This document shows, piece by piece, positions 17,942 to 27,314 of a DNA stretch of 64,000 bases. The notes under the pieces were generated by a model, which saw only the letters and a list, made by a program, of their open reading frames with translations, was not told where the DNA came from and did no database searches. A program made the translations under genes and the position numbers. This DNA is from an uncultured Methylocystaceae bacterium. GTDB lineage: Bacteria; Pseudomonadota; Alphaproteobacteria; Rhizobiales; Beijerinckiaceae. The stretch spans positions 1-64,000 of the forward strand of contig CALMZV010000050.1 in assembly GCA_937870755.1 (NCBI GenBank), given 5' to 3'. Numbering within the stretch: the stretch's first letter is position 1; each line of letters opens with the position of its first letter.

Positions 17942-18433
17942 ATGGGAACGCCCGTGCTGCCGAACCCGCTCAACACGATGCCGGTGCAGAAAGACTGGAT
18001 CGACTACAACGGCCATATGAACGACGCCTATTACGCGCTCGTCTTCAGCCGCAGTCTCGACAGGATGATGGAGGCGCTCGGCCTCGATACGCACGACCGC
18101 ACGCGCGATTCGCTGACCATCTACACGCTCACGCTCACCGTCCACTATCTGCGCGAGGCGCACGAGGGCGAGACGTTGTTCGTGGAAGGGCGCGTGCTCG
18201 ATCACGACGAGAAGCGCGTGCGCGTGTGGATGTCGATGCGGCGTGAGAACGGCGAGGAATGCGCGCAGAGCGAACAGGTTCTGCTGTGCGTGGATCAATC
18301 CGGCGACAAGCCGCGCGGCGCGCCATTTCCGCCGGCCGTGCTGGCGCGGTTGCGGGAAGCCCATCGCGCGCAGCAGCACGAGCCGACGCCGGCCGCCGCC
18401 GGGCGCGGCATCAGCCTGCAGAAACGTTCGTAA
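17942..18433 (+). CDS. Hotdog acyl-CoA thioesterase family protein
   Basis: A 163-residue hotdog protein of the 4-hydroxybenzoyl-CoA thioesterase type, with the motif WIDYNGHMNDAYYALVFS (Asp and the NGHMN turn) and the strand LTLTVHYLREAHEGETL. The closest family I recognise is the thioesterase found alone or fused to carnitine dehydrogenase, which cleaves betainyl-CoA. Nine bases after the GH2 gene, it is probably the last gene of the carrier-protein operon and might release a product from a thioester or proofread the carrier. Its last 23 bases overlap the end of the converging glycosyltransferase gene. Confidence 0.85.
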   Translation: MGTPVLPNPLNTMPVQKDWIDYNGHMNDAYYALVFSRSLDRMMEALGLDTHDRTRDSLTIYTLTLTVHYLREAHEGETLFVEGRVLDHDEKRVRVWMSMRRENGEECAQSEQVLLCVDQSGDKPRGAPFPPAVLARLREAHRAQQHEPTPAAAGRGISLQKRS

Positions 18434-19038
18434 GCAGGCCGGACCGCTCCAGCCGGTCGACGTCCTGCGGGCGGTCGACATCCCAGACCGTCGCCGGCTC
18501 CGCCAGCGCAAGACCGAGGGCGCGCGCGCGCGCGGGTTTGCGCCATCACATCTGCGCCTCCCCATTGCAGGGGCGCGAACAGCGCAGGGTGCGGCGCGTT
18601 CAGCCCGACGAGGCCGTAGCCGCCATCCTCCGCCGGCAGAAACACGGCGTCCGCGTGCTGCAGCGCCTGCGCGCAACGCAGCAGCAAGGCGGCGTCGACG
18701 ATCGGGCAGTCGGTTCCCACCAGCAGCGTCGGCGCCTGCATGGCCGCGAACGCATGCGCCATCCGCGCGCCGATGTCGCCTGCGCATTGGGCGGCGCACG
18801 CCACGCCGAAATCGCGCGCGGCCTCCTCGAAGAACGGATGATCGCAATCGGGCGAGCACCAGAGCGTGACGGTAAGGCCGCTCGCGCGCGCCTGCGTGAG
18901 CGTATGACGCACGAGGCGCGCGTGCAGGCGCGCGGCCCCGTCCGCACCGAGACGGGGCGCCAGCCGCGTCTTGGCCTCGCCCGCGACCGGCGCGCGCGCC
19001 AGCACGGCGATCTCAGTCGGTCTGCGGTCTGTAGCCAT
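18411..19038 (-). pseudogene. TIGR04282-type small glycosyltransferase, frameshifted at a CG repeat
   Basis: A gene for an about 210-residue nucleotide-diphospho-sugar transferase-like protein (VLARAPVAGEAKTRLAPRLG, LLVGTDCPIVDAALL, FLPAEDGGYGLVGL). The frame breaks at (CG)7, 18521-18534: before it the protein reads MAQTRARAR, and only a 2-base shift restores the family C-terminus (LGLALAEPATVWDVDRPQDV) ending at the TGA at 18411. Eight CG units would keep the frame. Unrepaired, translation continues to 18295, through the antisense of the thioesterase, giving an unrelated tail. It may be a sequencing slip, a recent mutation or a phase-variable site. ATG at 19038 is preferred; it overlaps the TIGR04283 gene by 26 bases. 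The family name mentions arsenosugars, but the true product is unknown. Confidence 0.75.
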
Positions 19039-19723
19039 AGCGTCGCGCAAGGTCGTTGGGATCGGCGCCGAAGAAATACGAAAGCCGCAGGCGCCACATC
19101 AACATGATCGTGCGCAGCGCGCCGTTGTCGTCCCAGCGCCGTCCGGACGTTCGCGCGCGCGCGGAAAGGCAGAGCGGCGCGGCATGTCGCTTCAGGCGCC
19201 TCGACAGCGCGACGTCCTCCATCAGCGCGATGTCGGGAAAGCCGCCAACGTCTTCGAAGACATCGCGGCGCACAAAGATCGCCTGATCGCCGGTGGCGAC
19301 GCCCGTGAGGCGCGAGCGCGCGTTCATGAGCGCGGCGACGAGCGGCAGCAGCCGGCTGCGGCCGACGATCACGATATCGAACCGCCCCCAGACGGCGCCC
19401 GCGCGCACGCCTTCGCGCACGAGCGCCAATGCATCGCCCGGCAGGCGCGTGTCGACATGGAGAAAGAGCAACGTTTCGCCCCGCGCCGCGCGCGCCCCGG
19501 CGTTCATCTGGCGCGCCCTGCCTCGCGCGGCGACGATCATCCGGTCGGCGAACGGCGCGGCGCGAGCGGCGCTGTCGTCCGCGCTTGCGCCGTCGACCAC
19601 TATGATTTCGGCGCCGGCCGCACGCAGCGGCGCGAGCGCCGCGAGATTTTCGGCGATGGTCGTCGCCTCGTTCAGCACGGGCACGACGATCGACACGCAG
19701 GGTCGCCGTTCGCAGGAGATCAA
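19013..19723 (-). CDS. TIGR04283-type family 2 glycosyltransferase
   Basis: A 236-residue GT2 glycosyltransferase with the GT-A core: VSIVVPVLNEATTIAENL, IIVVDGASADDS, the DXD-like HVDTRLP, GDQAIFVRRDVFEDVGGFP and LMEDVALSRRLKR. The C-terminal hydrophobic stretch MLMWRLRLSYFFGADPNDLARRYG may touch the membrane. It forms a pair with the TIGR04282-type gene, an arrangement common in bacteria and linked by name only to arsenosugar or other glycolipid synthesis. The start at 19723 is TTG; an internal GTG at 19696 (VSIVVPV) is an alternative. Since its partner is broken here, the pair may not work as a unit. Confidence 0.85.
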   Translation of the reverse strand: MISCERRPCVSIVVPVLNEATTIAENLAALAPLRAAGAEIIVVDGASADDSAARAAPFADRMIVAARGRARQMNAGARAARGETLLFLHVDTRLPGDALALVREGVRAGAVWGRFDIVIVGRSRLLPLVAALMNARSRLTGVATGDQAIFVRRDVFEDVGGFPDIALMEDVALSRRLKRHAAPLCLSARARTSGRRWDDNGALRTIMLMWRLRLSYFFGADPNDLARRYGYRPQTD

Positions 19724-19849
19724 AATTCTCGCTCCCGTTGCGGACCATGGAGAAACCGTCTCCCGACTCGCCGCAAATGGAAAGTACAGCCCCGCTGGCG
19801 CGATGCTACCACAAGCGTGGATTTAGCAGCCCACGAGGATTGATCGCAC

Positions 19850-20851
19850 ATGGTCCGCACAGCGTTTCTCGCGCTCGCCGCCGCTCTCGCCACCGCGCCC
19901 GCCGCCGCCCAGACACCGGCGCGCGTCGGCTACATACCGGTCATCGGCGCCTCGCAGATTTTCGTCGCCGACAAGGAAGGGCTGACGAAGGCCGCCGGGC
20001 TCGACGTGAAATTCATCGTGTTCGAATCCGGCCCCGCCATGATCCAGGCGCTCGCCTCGGGCACGCTCGACGTCTATGTGGCGGGCGTCGCGCCGCTGGC
20101 CGTCGCACGTTCCAAGGGCGTGGACGTGAAGGTGATTTCGGCCACCGCCATCGACGAGATGACCACCATCGCGGGCGTGAAGCTCGCGCCGTTCTTCAAG
20201 GACGGCGTGGCGCCCGCGCAGGCCTTGAAGGATTTCAGGGCCGCCAACGGCAAGCCCGCGCGGTTCGCCACGCAGCCGCCGGGATCGGTGCCGCATACGA
20301 CGCTCGTCCACTGGCTTTCGGAGGTCGCCAGGGCCGACAGGGCCGATTACGAGATCGTGACGATGGGGATCGACGCCACGCAGCAGGCGCTGCTGGCCGG
20401 CGCGGTCGACGGGTCGACGCTGCGCGAGCCGGCGCTGACCGTCTCCATGCAGCGCGAGCCGCGGCTGAAGCTGGTGGCCACCGGCAGTCAGATGTTCCCC
20501 AACCAGCCCGGCACGGTCGTGGCGGTCGCCGGCGCGTTCGCCGCGAAAAATCCGGATGCGGTGCAGAAGCTGGTGACGGGACTCGTCGAGGCGACGCGCA
20601 TCATCGAGAAAGAGCCGAAACGCGCCGCCGCCCCCGTGGAGGCCGCGCTCGGCAAGGGACTCGTCGACCGCGCCACCATCGAAAAGGCGCTGGCCTCGCC
20701 CGCCTCCAAATTCGTGAGCGACCCGCGCACGATCGTCGACTCCTTCAAGGCCATGCAGGCCTATCAGGTGAAGATCGGCTCGCTGGAAAAGGAACTGCCG
20801 CTCGATGGGCTGTTCGACGCTTCCTATTACACGAAAGCGACCGGGAAATAA
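19850..20851 (+). CDS. ABC transporter substrate-binding protein (NMT1/SsuA-like)
   Basis: A 333-residue periplasmic binding protein. A signal peptide ends at PAAAQ near residue 21. The mature part begins VGYIPVIGASQIFVADKEG, has FIVFESGPAMIQALASGTLDVYVAGVAP (the typical ligand loop of NMT1/SsuA proteins) and ends as expected. Such proteins bind nitrate, sulfonates, taurine or pyrimidine-like compounds; the ligand cannot be told here. The permease and ATPase genes follow at once. A gaggatt string upstream of the ATG serves as ribosome site; the 126-base gap to the diverging glycosyltransferase should contain the promoter. Confidence 0.9.
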   Translation: MVRTAFLALAAALATAPAAAQTPARVGYIPVIGASQIFVADKEGLTKAAGLDVKFIVFESGPAMIQALASGTLDVYVAGVAPLAVARSKGVDVKVISATAIDEMTTIAGVKLAPFFKDGVAPAQALKDFRAANGKPARFATQPPGSVPHTTLVHWLSEVARADRADYEIVTMGIDATQQALLAGAVDGSTLREPALTVSMQREPRLKLVATGSQMFPNQPGTVVAVAGAFAAKNPDAVQKLVTGLVEATRIIEKEPKRAAAPVEAALGKGLVDRATIEKALASPASKFVSDPRTIVDSFKAMQAYQVKIGSLEKELPLDGLFDASYYTKATGK

Positions 20852-20855
20852 TGCA

Positions 20856-21617
20856 TTGACGAAGGTCTCCGCCGCACGGCCGCTGGCGCTCGGCGCGCTC
20901 GGCCTTGCGCTCTTCCTGGGCCTGTGGGAACTCGTCCCGCGGCTCGGCCTTGCGCCGCCGACGCTCCTGCCGATGCCCAGCCTGCTGCCGGCGGCGTTCC
21001 TGCGCGAAGTGCAAAACGGCATCTGGCCGACGGCTGTCGCGCAGAGCCTCGGGCACTATCTCATCGGCCTGGCTTGCGGCGTGGCCGCCGGCGTGGCGCT
21101 CGGCGTGGCGACCGGCCTCTGGCGGCCGCTCGAAGAAGCGCTCGCCTGGGTGGTGCGTGTGTTGCGGCCCATTCCCGGCCTCGCCTGGGTGCCGTTCGCG
21201 ATCCTGTGGTTCGGCGTGGATCAGGCCGCCGCCGTCTTCATCATCGCGGTCGGCGTGTTCTGGATCGTGTTCTTCGCCGCGCAGGGCGCGATCCGGTCGG
21301 TCGACCGCGACCTGATCGAAGTGGCGGAGGCGTTCGGCTTTTCCGGCGCGTGGGACAAATTGCGCAAGGTGCTGCTGCCGGCCGCCCTGCCGGGCGTGCT
21401 GGTGGGCGTGCGCACCGCGCTCGGGCAGGCGTGGATGGCCGTGGTGGCGGCCGAACTGTTCGGCGTGCCGGGCCTCGGCCAGCGCATGAACCAGGCGTCC
21501 AGCCTGCTCGCCACCGATATCGTGGTCGTTTACATGCTGACGATGGCCGCCCTCTACGGGCTGATCGACACGCTGTTCGTCGGCATACAGTCGCGAGCGC
21601 TCGCATGGAAAAAGTGA
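20856..21617 (+). CDS. ABC transporter permease (SsuC/TauC-like)
   Basis: A membrane permease of about 253 residues with some six helices. The binding-protein-dependent transport signature (EAA loop) appears in DLIEVAEAFGFSGAWDKLRKVLLPAALPGVLVGVRTAL, which contacts the ATPase. There is no suitable ATG at the N-terminus: TTG at 20856, 4 bases after the binding-protein stop, is the likely start and gives LTKVSAARPLAL. An in-frame ATG at 20805 lies within the upstream gene. The stop overlaps the ATPase start (ATGA). Confidence 0.88.
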   Translation: MTKVSAARPLALGALGLALFLGLWELVPRLGLAPPTLLPMPSLLPAAFLREVQNGIWPTAVAQSLGHYLIGLACGVAAGVALGVATGLWRPLEEALAWVVRVLRPIPGLAWVPFAILWFGVDQAAAVFIIAVGVFWIVFFAAQGAIRSVDRDLIEVAEAFGFSGAWDKLRKVLLPAALPGVLVGVRTALGQAWMAVVAAELFGVPGLGQRMNQASSLLATDIVVVYMLTMAALYGLIDTLFVGIQSRALAWKK

Positions 21618-22402
21618 TGAATGCGGCGAACGGCGACACGGTGATCGAGATCGCCGATCTCGGCATTTCGTTCGGCGCGGGGGCTGAGCGCGCGGAAGTG
21701 CTGAAACGGCTGGATCTGACGGTTCACCGCGGCGAATTCGTCGCGATCGTGGGCGCCTCCGGCGTCGGAAAATCCACCCTGCTGCGGGTTCTGATGGGGC
21801 TCGCCGCGCCTTCGCACGGCACGGTGCGGATGACGCGGGCGCAGGGATTCGACCGCGACATGGCGCTGGTCTTTCAGGACGCGCGCCTGCTGCCGTGGCG
21901 GCGCATTCTGGGCAATGTGGCGCTCGGCCTCGAGAAACTGCCGCTGTCGCGCGCGCAAAGGCTGGAACGGGCGCAGGCGGCGCTGGCGCTGGTGGGGCTG
22001 CGCGACCTCGCCCGGCGATATCCACACCAATTGTCGGGCGGACAGCGCCAGCGCGTCGCCCTCGCACGGGCGCTGGCGGTGCGGCCCGCCATTCTGCTGA
22101 TGGACGAACCGTTCAGCGCGCTCGACGTCGCCACGCGCGAGGGTTTGCAGGACGAAATCGCCCGCATTCACGGCGAAACCCGCAAAACCGTGCTGTTCGT
22201 GACGCACGACATCGACGAGGCGGTCTATCTCGCCGACCGGGTGGTTGCGCTCGGCGGACGGCCGGGAGAGGTGCGTTCGTCCGTCGCGATCGACGCGCCG
22301 CGGCCGCGCGGCCGCAACAATCAGCGCTTGATCGCGCAAGCCGCTTCGATCAAACAGGCGATCGCGGCCGAGGCCGCCGCCCGGGACGACTGGGTGATCT
22401 GA
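21617..22402 (+). CDS. ABC transporter ATP-binding protein (SsuB/TauB-like)
   Basis: A 261-residue nucleotide-binding subunit with Walker A GASGVGKST, Q-loop LVFQDARLLPW, signature LSGGQRQRVALARAL, Walker B ILLMDEPFSALD and the switch His in VTHDIDEAV. LLPWRR is typical of the nitrate/sulfonate/taurine importers. The ATG at 21617 overlaps the permease stop; an ATG at 21605 would add four residues. With the two genes before it, it forms a complete importer operon. No terminator is obvious after it, and the liv-type operon starts 124 bases further on. Confidence 0.92.
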   Translation: MNAANGDTVIEIADLGISFGAGAERAEVLKRLDLTVHRGEFVAIVGASGVGKSTLLRVLMGLAAPSHGTVRMTRAQGFDRDMALVFQDARLLPWRRILGNVALGLEKLPLSRAQRLERAQAALALVGLRDLARRYPHQLSGGQRQRVALARALAVRPAILLMDEPFSALDVATREGLQDEIARIHGETRKTVLFVTHDIDEAVYLADRVVALGGRPGEVRSSVAIDAPRPRGRNNQRLIAQAASIKQAIAAEAAARDDWVI

Positions 22403-22526
22403 TGGGGGGACGGAGCGCACGCGCGGCGCGATCGGCGCGCGGATGTTTCAACGCCCCTTGATTCTGGCGGTTCTGCCGCTAAGGTCCGGTCCAACGAAGG
22501 CGAAGGCCTCGTGGGGAGGTGAAAGC

Positions 22527-23274
22527 GTGAACGACGATTGCGTTCTCGAAACGAGTGGTCTGACCAAGGAATTCGCGGGATTCACGGCGGTCAAGGACGT
22601 CAGCCTGCGCGTGAGGCGCGGCACGATCCATGCGCTCATCGGCCCCAACGGCGCCGGCAAGACGACCTGTTTCAATCTTCTGACCAAGTTCCTCGAGCCC
22701 ACTACGGGTTCGATCAAATATAACGGCCGCGACATCACCTCGATGAAGCCGGCGGACGTGGCGCGGCTGGGGCTGGTGCGTTCGTTCCAGATTTCGGCGG
22801 TGTTTCCGCACCTGACCGCGATGGAGAACGTGCGCGTGGCGCTGCAACGCCAGCGCGGCGACAATTTCGATTTCTGGCGCTCGAAAAAGGCGCTCGACGT
22901 GTTCAACGGCCGCGCGCGCGAACTGCTCGACGACGTGGGCCTGACCGAATACGCCGACACGGTGGCGGTCGAGATGCCCTACGGACGCAAGCGCGCGCTC
23001 GAAATCGCCACCACGCTCGCGCTGGAACCGGACATGATGCTGCTCGACGAGCCGATGGCGGGCATGGGCCACGAGGACATCGACAAGATCTCCGCGCTCA
23101 TCAAGCGCGTTTCGGCCAATCGCACCATTCTCATGGTGGAGCACAATCTCAACGTGGTCTCGCATCTGTCGGACACCATCACGGTGCTGACGCGCGGCCA
23201 GGTTCTTGCCGAAGGCGACTACGACACCGTGTCCAAGAATCCAGAAGTGCAGCAGGCCTACATGGGAGCAAGCC

Positions 23275-23282
<8 letters not shown>
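22527..23282 (+). CDS. livG: Branched-chain amino acid-type ABC transporter ATP-binding protein LivG
   Basis: A 251-residue ATPase of the HAAT family: Walker A GPNGAGKTT, FNLLTKFLEPTTGSI, FQISAVFPHLTAMENVRVALQ (LivG-type Q-loop), a diverged signature MPYGRKRALEIATTLA and Walker B MMLLDEPMAGM. The signature lacks the usual LSxGQ and reads PYGRKR, as is often seen in LivG. The GTG at 22527 has ggggaggtg upstream. It provides one of two ATPases for the permease encoded by livH and livM. Substrate may be an amino acid, an amide or urea, and is not fixed by sequence. Confidence 0.88.
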
Positions 23283-23991
<709 letters not shown>

Positions 23992-24078
23992 CCATGAACA
24001 CGCCCGCCCACCCCCTTCTCACCCTCGGCCATAAGGCCCGCGCGCGGTCCCGCGCCTGAAGCCCCCGCCGGAGAAAAG

Positions 24079-24966
24079 ATGATCCAGATTCTAGGCATCT
24101 CGTCGCAGGCCCTGTTCGGACAATTGCTGCTCGGCCTCATCAACGGCGCGTTCTACGCGCTGCTGTCGCTCGGCCTCGCCGTCATTTTCGGCATGCTGAA
24201 CATCGTCAATTTCGCACACGGCGCGCTCTACATGGTGGGCGCCTTCTGCGCGTATTTCCTTCTGAACTGGTTCGGCATCGGCTACTGGCCGGCGCTGCTG
24301 ATCGCGCCGCTGGTGGTGGGCCTGTTTGGCGTCATCATCGAGCGCACGATGCTCCAGCGGCTGGCGGGGCTCGACCACCTCTACGGCCTGCTGCTGACGT
24401 TCGGCGTGGCGCTGATCGTGCAGGGCGTGTTCCAGTATCAATACGGCTCCTCGGGCCTGCCCTACGAGATTCCGGATTCGCTGAAGGGCGGCCGCAATCT
24501 GGGCTTCATGTATCTGCCGAACTACCGGGCCTGGGTGGTCATCTTCTCGCTCGTGGTGTGCCTGGCCACCTGGTATGTGATCGAGAAGACGAAGCTCGGC
24601 GCCTATCTGCGCGCGGCGACCGAGAACCCGACCATCGTGCGGGCCTTCGGCGTGAACGTGCCCCTGATGATCACGCTCACCTACGGGTTCGGCGTGGCGC
24701 TGGCGGCGCTCGCGGGCGTGCTGGCCGCGCCGATCAATCAGGTTCGGCCGCTGATGGGCGCCGACTTCATCATCGTGGTGTTCGCGGTGGTCGTCATCGG
24801 CGGCATGGGCTCGATCATGGGATCGATCCTCACCGGCTTCTTGCTCGGCCTGATCGAGGGCCTGACGAAGGTTTTCTATCCCGAAGCCTCCAACACCGTC
24901 GTTTTCGTCATCATGGCCATCGTGCTGCTGATCAAGCCGGCAGGCCTCTTTGGAAGGACCGCCTGA
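24079..24966 (+). CDS. livH: Branched-chain amino acid-type ABC transporter permease LivH
   Basis: A 295-residue membrane protein with about eight helices. LivH hallmarks are LINGAFYALLSLGLAVIFGMLNIVNFAHGA near the N-terminus, RAATENPTIVRAFGVNV and VVFAVVVIGGMGSIMGSILTG. The ribosome site ggaga precedes the ATG. An 87-base gap separates it from livF and contains a 21-codon open frame (23994-24059) without a ribosome site. It forms the channel with LivM. Confidence 0.92.
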   Translation: MIQILGISSQALFGQLLLGLINGAFYALLSLGLAVIFGMLNIVNFAHGALYMVGAFCAYFLLNWFGIGYWPALLIAPLVVGLFGVIIERTMLQRLAGLDHLYGLLLTFGVALIVQGVFQYQYGSSGLPYEIPDSLKGGRNLGFMYLPNYRAWVVIFSLVVCLATWYVIEKTKLGAYLRAATENPTIVRAFGVNVPLMITLTYGFGVALAALAGVLAAPINQVRPLMGADFIIVVFAVVVIGGMGSIMGSILTGFLLGLIEGLTKVFYPEASNTVVFVIMAIVLLIKPAGLFGRTA

Positions 24967-24967
24967 C

Positions 24968-25936
24968 ATGGCCGCGGTTGCTCATTCTCCGTCCGCCGCG
25001 CGCGACGCCAGCCATCGCCGCGACGAAATGATCGCATTCGCGATCATGGCGATCCTGCTGGCGATCGCTCCGCTTTTCGCCTATCCCGTGTTTCTCATGC
25101 AGGCGATCTGCTTCGCGCTCTATGCCTGCGCATTCAATTTGCTGCTGGGCTACGTGGGCCTGCTCTCGTTCGGCCACGCGATGTTCATGGGTTCGGCGAG
25201 CTATTTCAGCGCGCACATCGCCAAGGTGTGGGGATGGCCGCCGGAACTCGCGATCATCGCCGCCACGCTCGGCGCGGCGGCGATCGGCGTGGTGACCGGC
25301 GCGCTGTCGATCCGTCGTCAGGGCATCTATTTCGCCATGGTGACGCTCGCCCTGTCGCAGATGATCTATTTCTTCTGCCTCCAGGCACCGTTCACCCACG
25401 GCGAGGACGGCATTCAGGGCGTGCCGCAGGGGAGGATGTTCGGCCTGTTCGACCTGTCGCACCAGATGACGCTGTATTTCGTGGTGCTGGGGATATTCCT
25501 GCTGGCGTTCCTGTTCATCCACCGCATCATCAACTCGCCGTTCGGCGACGTGCTGAAGGCGATCCGCGAGAACGAACCGCGCGCCATTTCGCTTGGCTAC
25601 AAGGCGGACCAGTACAAGCTCGCCGCGTTCGTGCTGTCGGCCGCGCTCGCGGGGCTCGCGGGCGCGACCAAGGCGCTCGTCTCGCAGAACGCGTCGCTGA
25701 CCGACGTGCACTGGTCGATGTCGGGCGAGGCCGTGCTGATGGTGCTGGTCGGCGGCCTGGGCACGATTTTCGGCCCCGTGGTGGGCGCCTTCGTCATCAT
25801 CGCCATGCAGAACTATCTGGCGAGCTACGGCCAGCTCGTGACGATCATGCAGGGGTTGATCTTCGTGGTCTGCGTGCTGGTGTTCCGTCGCGGCATCGTC
25901 GGCGAGATCGCCCACCGCTTCAACAAGTCGCTGTAG
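24968..25936 (+). CDS. livM: Branched-chain amino acid-type ABC transporter permease LivM
   Basis: A 322-residue membrane protein. Features of the LivM branch are ACAFNLLLGYVGLLSFGHAMFMGSASY, RRQGIYFAMVTLALSQM, IRENEPRAISLGY and LVGGLGTIFGPVVGAFVII. The ATG at 24968 follows the livH stop by one base. It is the last gene of the operon and is followed by a strong intrinsic terminator. No periplasmic binding protein gene is present in this four-gene set. Confidence 0.92.
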   Translation: MAAVAHSPSAARDASHRRDEMIAFAIMAILLAIAPLFAYPVFLMQAICFALYACAFNLLLGYVGLLSFGHAMFMGSASYFSAHIAKVWGWPPELAIIAATLGAAAIGVVTGALSIRRQGIYFAMVTLALSQMIYFFCLQAPFTHGEDGIQGVPQGRMFGLFDLSHQMTLYFVVLGIFLLAFLFIHRIINSPFGDVLKAIRENEPRAISLGYKADQYKLAAFVLSAALAGLAGATKALVSQNASLTDVHWSMSGEAVLMVLVGGLGTIFGPVVGAFVIIAMQNYLASYGQLVTIMQGLIFVVCVLVFRRGIVGEIAHRFNKSL

Positions 25937-25963
25937 AAGCGTCATCGCCTGGCGCATGAAGTG

Positions 25964-25992
25964 CGGCCGCCGGTCCCCGGCGGCCGTTTTTT
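25964..25992 (+). terminator. Intrinsic terminator of the liv-type operon
   Basis: A perfect 10-bp GC stem (cggccgccgg, 25964-25973, with ccggcggccg, 25977-25986), a 3-base loop and six T residues (25987-25992), 27 bases after livM. It also abuts the stop codon of the converging DedA gene. Confidence 0.93.
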
Positions 25993-26654
25993 CATGCCTG
26001 CGGATCACGGGGCCGGGATGCGCCGCGTTTCTGCGCTTCGAGTTCCGCGATCGCGCGATCCTCGAACAGGCGCTCCTGCCGGCGCATGATCCACCAGCCG
26101 CCGATCAGGCCGGCGACCGCGAAGGCGAGCGCGATCATGCCGGCGGGTCCGGCCACGCGATGCACGGCATCGCCGAAGAAATACCCGCCGACGCCGAAAA
26201 TCAGCGCCCAGCAGACGCCGCCGGCCGCGTTGTAGAAGAGGAAGGCGCGCCAGCCGAAATTGTTCACGCCCGCCAGCAGCGCAGCGAATATCCGCAGCAC
26301 CGCGATGAACCGGCCGAAGAACACGATCTTGGCGCCGTGGCGGGCGAACAGGTATTGCCCGAACGCGAGCCGCTTTGCGTCGAGGCCCACGCGCGCCCCG
26401 TAGCGTTCGATGAGCGGCAGGCCGTAATGGCGCCCGACCAGAAAGCCGATGTTGTCGCCGATGATCGCCGCCGCCGCGGCGGTTGCGATCACCCAGCGGA
26501 TGTCGAGGTTTCCGGTCAGACCCGCATAGATGGAGGCCAGCACCAGCGCCGTTTCGCCGGGCAACGGCACCCCGGCGCTCTCCAGCATGACGATCAGAAA
26601 TACCGCGTAGAGCCCGTACTGCACGACGAGCGGCTGAATCCATTCGTGAAACAT
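25992..26654 (-). CDS. DedA family membrane protein
   Basis: A 220-residue inner-membrane protein of the DedA (VTT/SNARE-associated) family. It has VMLESAGVPLPGETALVLASIYAG, the family motif region GAKIVFFGRFIAVLRIFAALLAGVNNF with two conserved Arg, and a C-terminal helix followed by a charged tail. Members take part in lipid flipping and in envelope homeostasis, including undecaprenyl phosphate recycling in some cases. A second DedA gene is located 14 bases upstream, so this is a tandem duplicate. The stop overlaps the final T of the liv terminator. Confidence 0.9.
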   Translation of the reverse strand: MFHEWIQPLVVQYGLYAVFLIVMLESAGVPLPGETALVLASIYAGLTGNLDIRWVIATAAAAAIIGDNIGFLVGRHYGLPLIERYGARVGLDAKRLAFGQYLFARHGAKIVFFGRFIAVLRIFAALLAGVNNFGWRAFLFYNAAGGVCWALIFGVGGYFFGDAVHRVAGPAGMIALAFAVAGLIGGWWIMRRQERLFEDRAIAELEAQKRGASRPRDPQA

Positions 26655-26668
26655 GCATCTCCCCGGAA

Positions 26669-27310
26669 CTAGCCCTCGCCCGCCTGCATGGCTTGTTCGG
26701 CGCGGGCCAGCAAACGTTCTTCGTTTTTCTTATAAAATCGCCAAAGCAGAATAGCCGCCGCCGCCCCCAACGTCAGCAGCGCCCAACCGAGCGGTCCGGA
26801 AATTTCGCGCACGCGCGCGCCGGCCAGAAAGGCGGAAAAGCCGAAAAGGCTGGCCCAGGCGAGGCCACCCGCCGCGTTGAAGAGGAAAAACCGCCAAGGC
26901 GCCAGGCCGTTGACGCCGGCGAGCAGCGCCGCGAACGCGCGCAGCACCGCGACGAACCGGCCGAAGAAGACGATCTTGCCGCCATGCTTGCGGAACAGAA
27001 ACCGGCCCAGTCGCAGTCGGCGTTCGTCGAGCCCGAGCGCGCTCCCGTAGCGCGCCAGCAACGGGCCGCCGGCGCGACGCCCGACCCAATAGCCGATATT
27101 GTCGCCCAGGATCGCGCCCGCGGCCGCCGCCAGCACCACATAACCAATGTCGAGATCGTGCGTTGCTCCCGCATAGATCGCGGCGCTGACCAGCGTGGTT
27201 TCGCCCGGCGCGGGAAGACCCGCGCTCTCGACCGCGACGGCCAGGACGATGAGCCAATAGCCGTATTGCGCAATCCAGTGCGAAACAGTCGCGGGATCGA
27301 ACAGGTGCAC
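26669..27310 (-). CDS. DedA family membrane protein (tandem paralogue)
   Basis: A 213-residue paralogue of the next gene with the same plan: VAVESAGLPAPGETTLVSAAIYAG, GKIVFFGRFVAVLRAFAALLAGVNGL and a C-terminal helix with YKKNEERLLARAEQ. The two copies share many short blocks but differ enough to be old duplicates. Only 4 bases separate its start from the stop of the small upstream gene, so co-transcription is likely. Confidence 0.9.
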   Translation of the reverse strand: MHLFDPATVSHWIAQYGYWLIVLAVAVESAGLPAPGETTLVSAAIYAGATHDLDIGYVVLAAAAGAILGDNIGYWVGRRAGGPLLARYGSALGLDERRLRLGRFLFRKHGGKIVFFGRFVAVLRAFAALLAGVNGLAPWRFFLFNAAGGLAWASLFGFSAFLAGARVREISGPLGWALLTLGAAAAILLWRFYKKNEERLLARAEQAMQAGEG

Positions 27311-27314
27311 GCGC

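Noticed and set aside
18295-18410. C-terminal extension of the glycosyltransferase frame to 18295
   Set aside because: This part is read antisense through the thioesterase gene after the CG-repeat slip and has no family resemblance.
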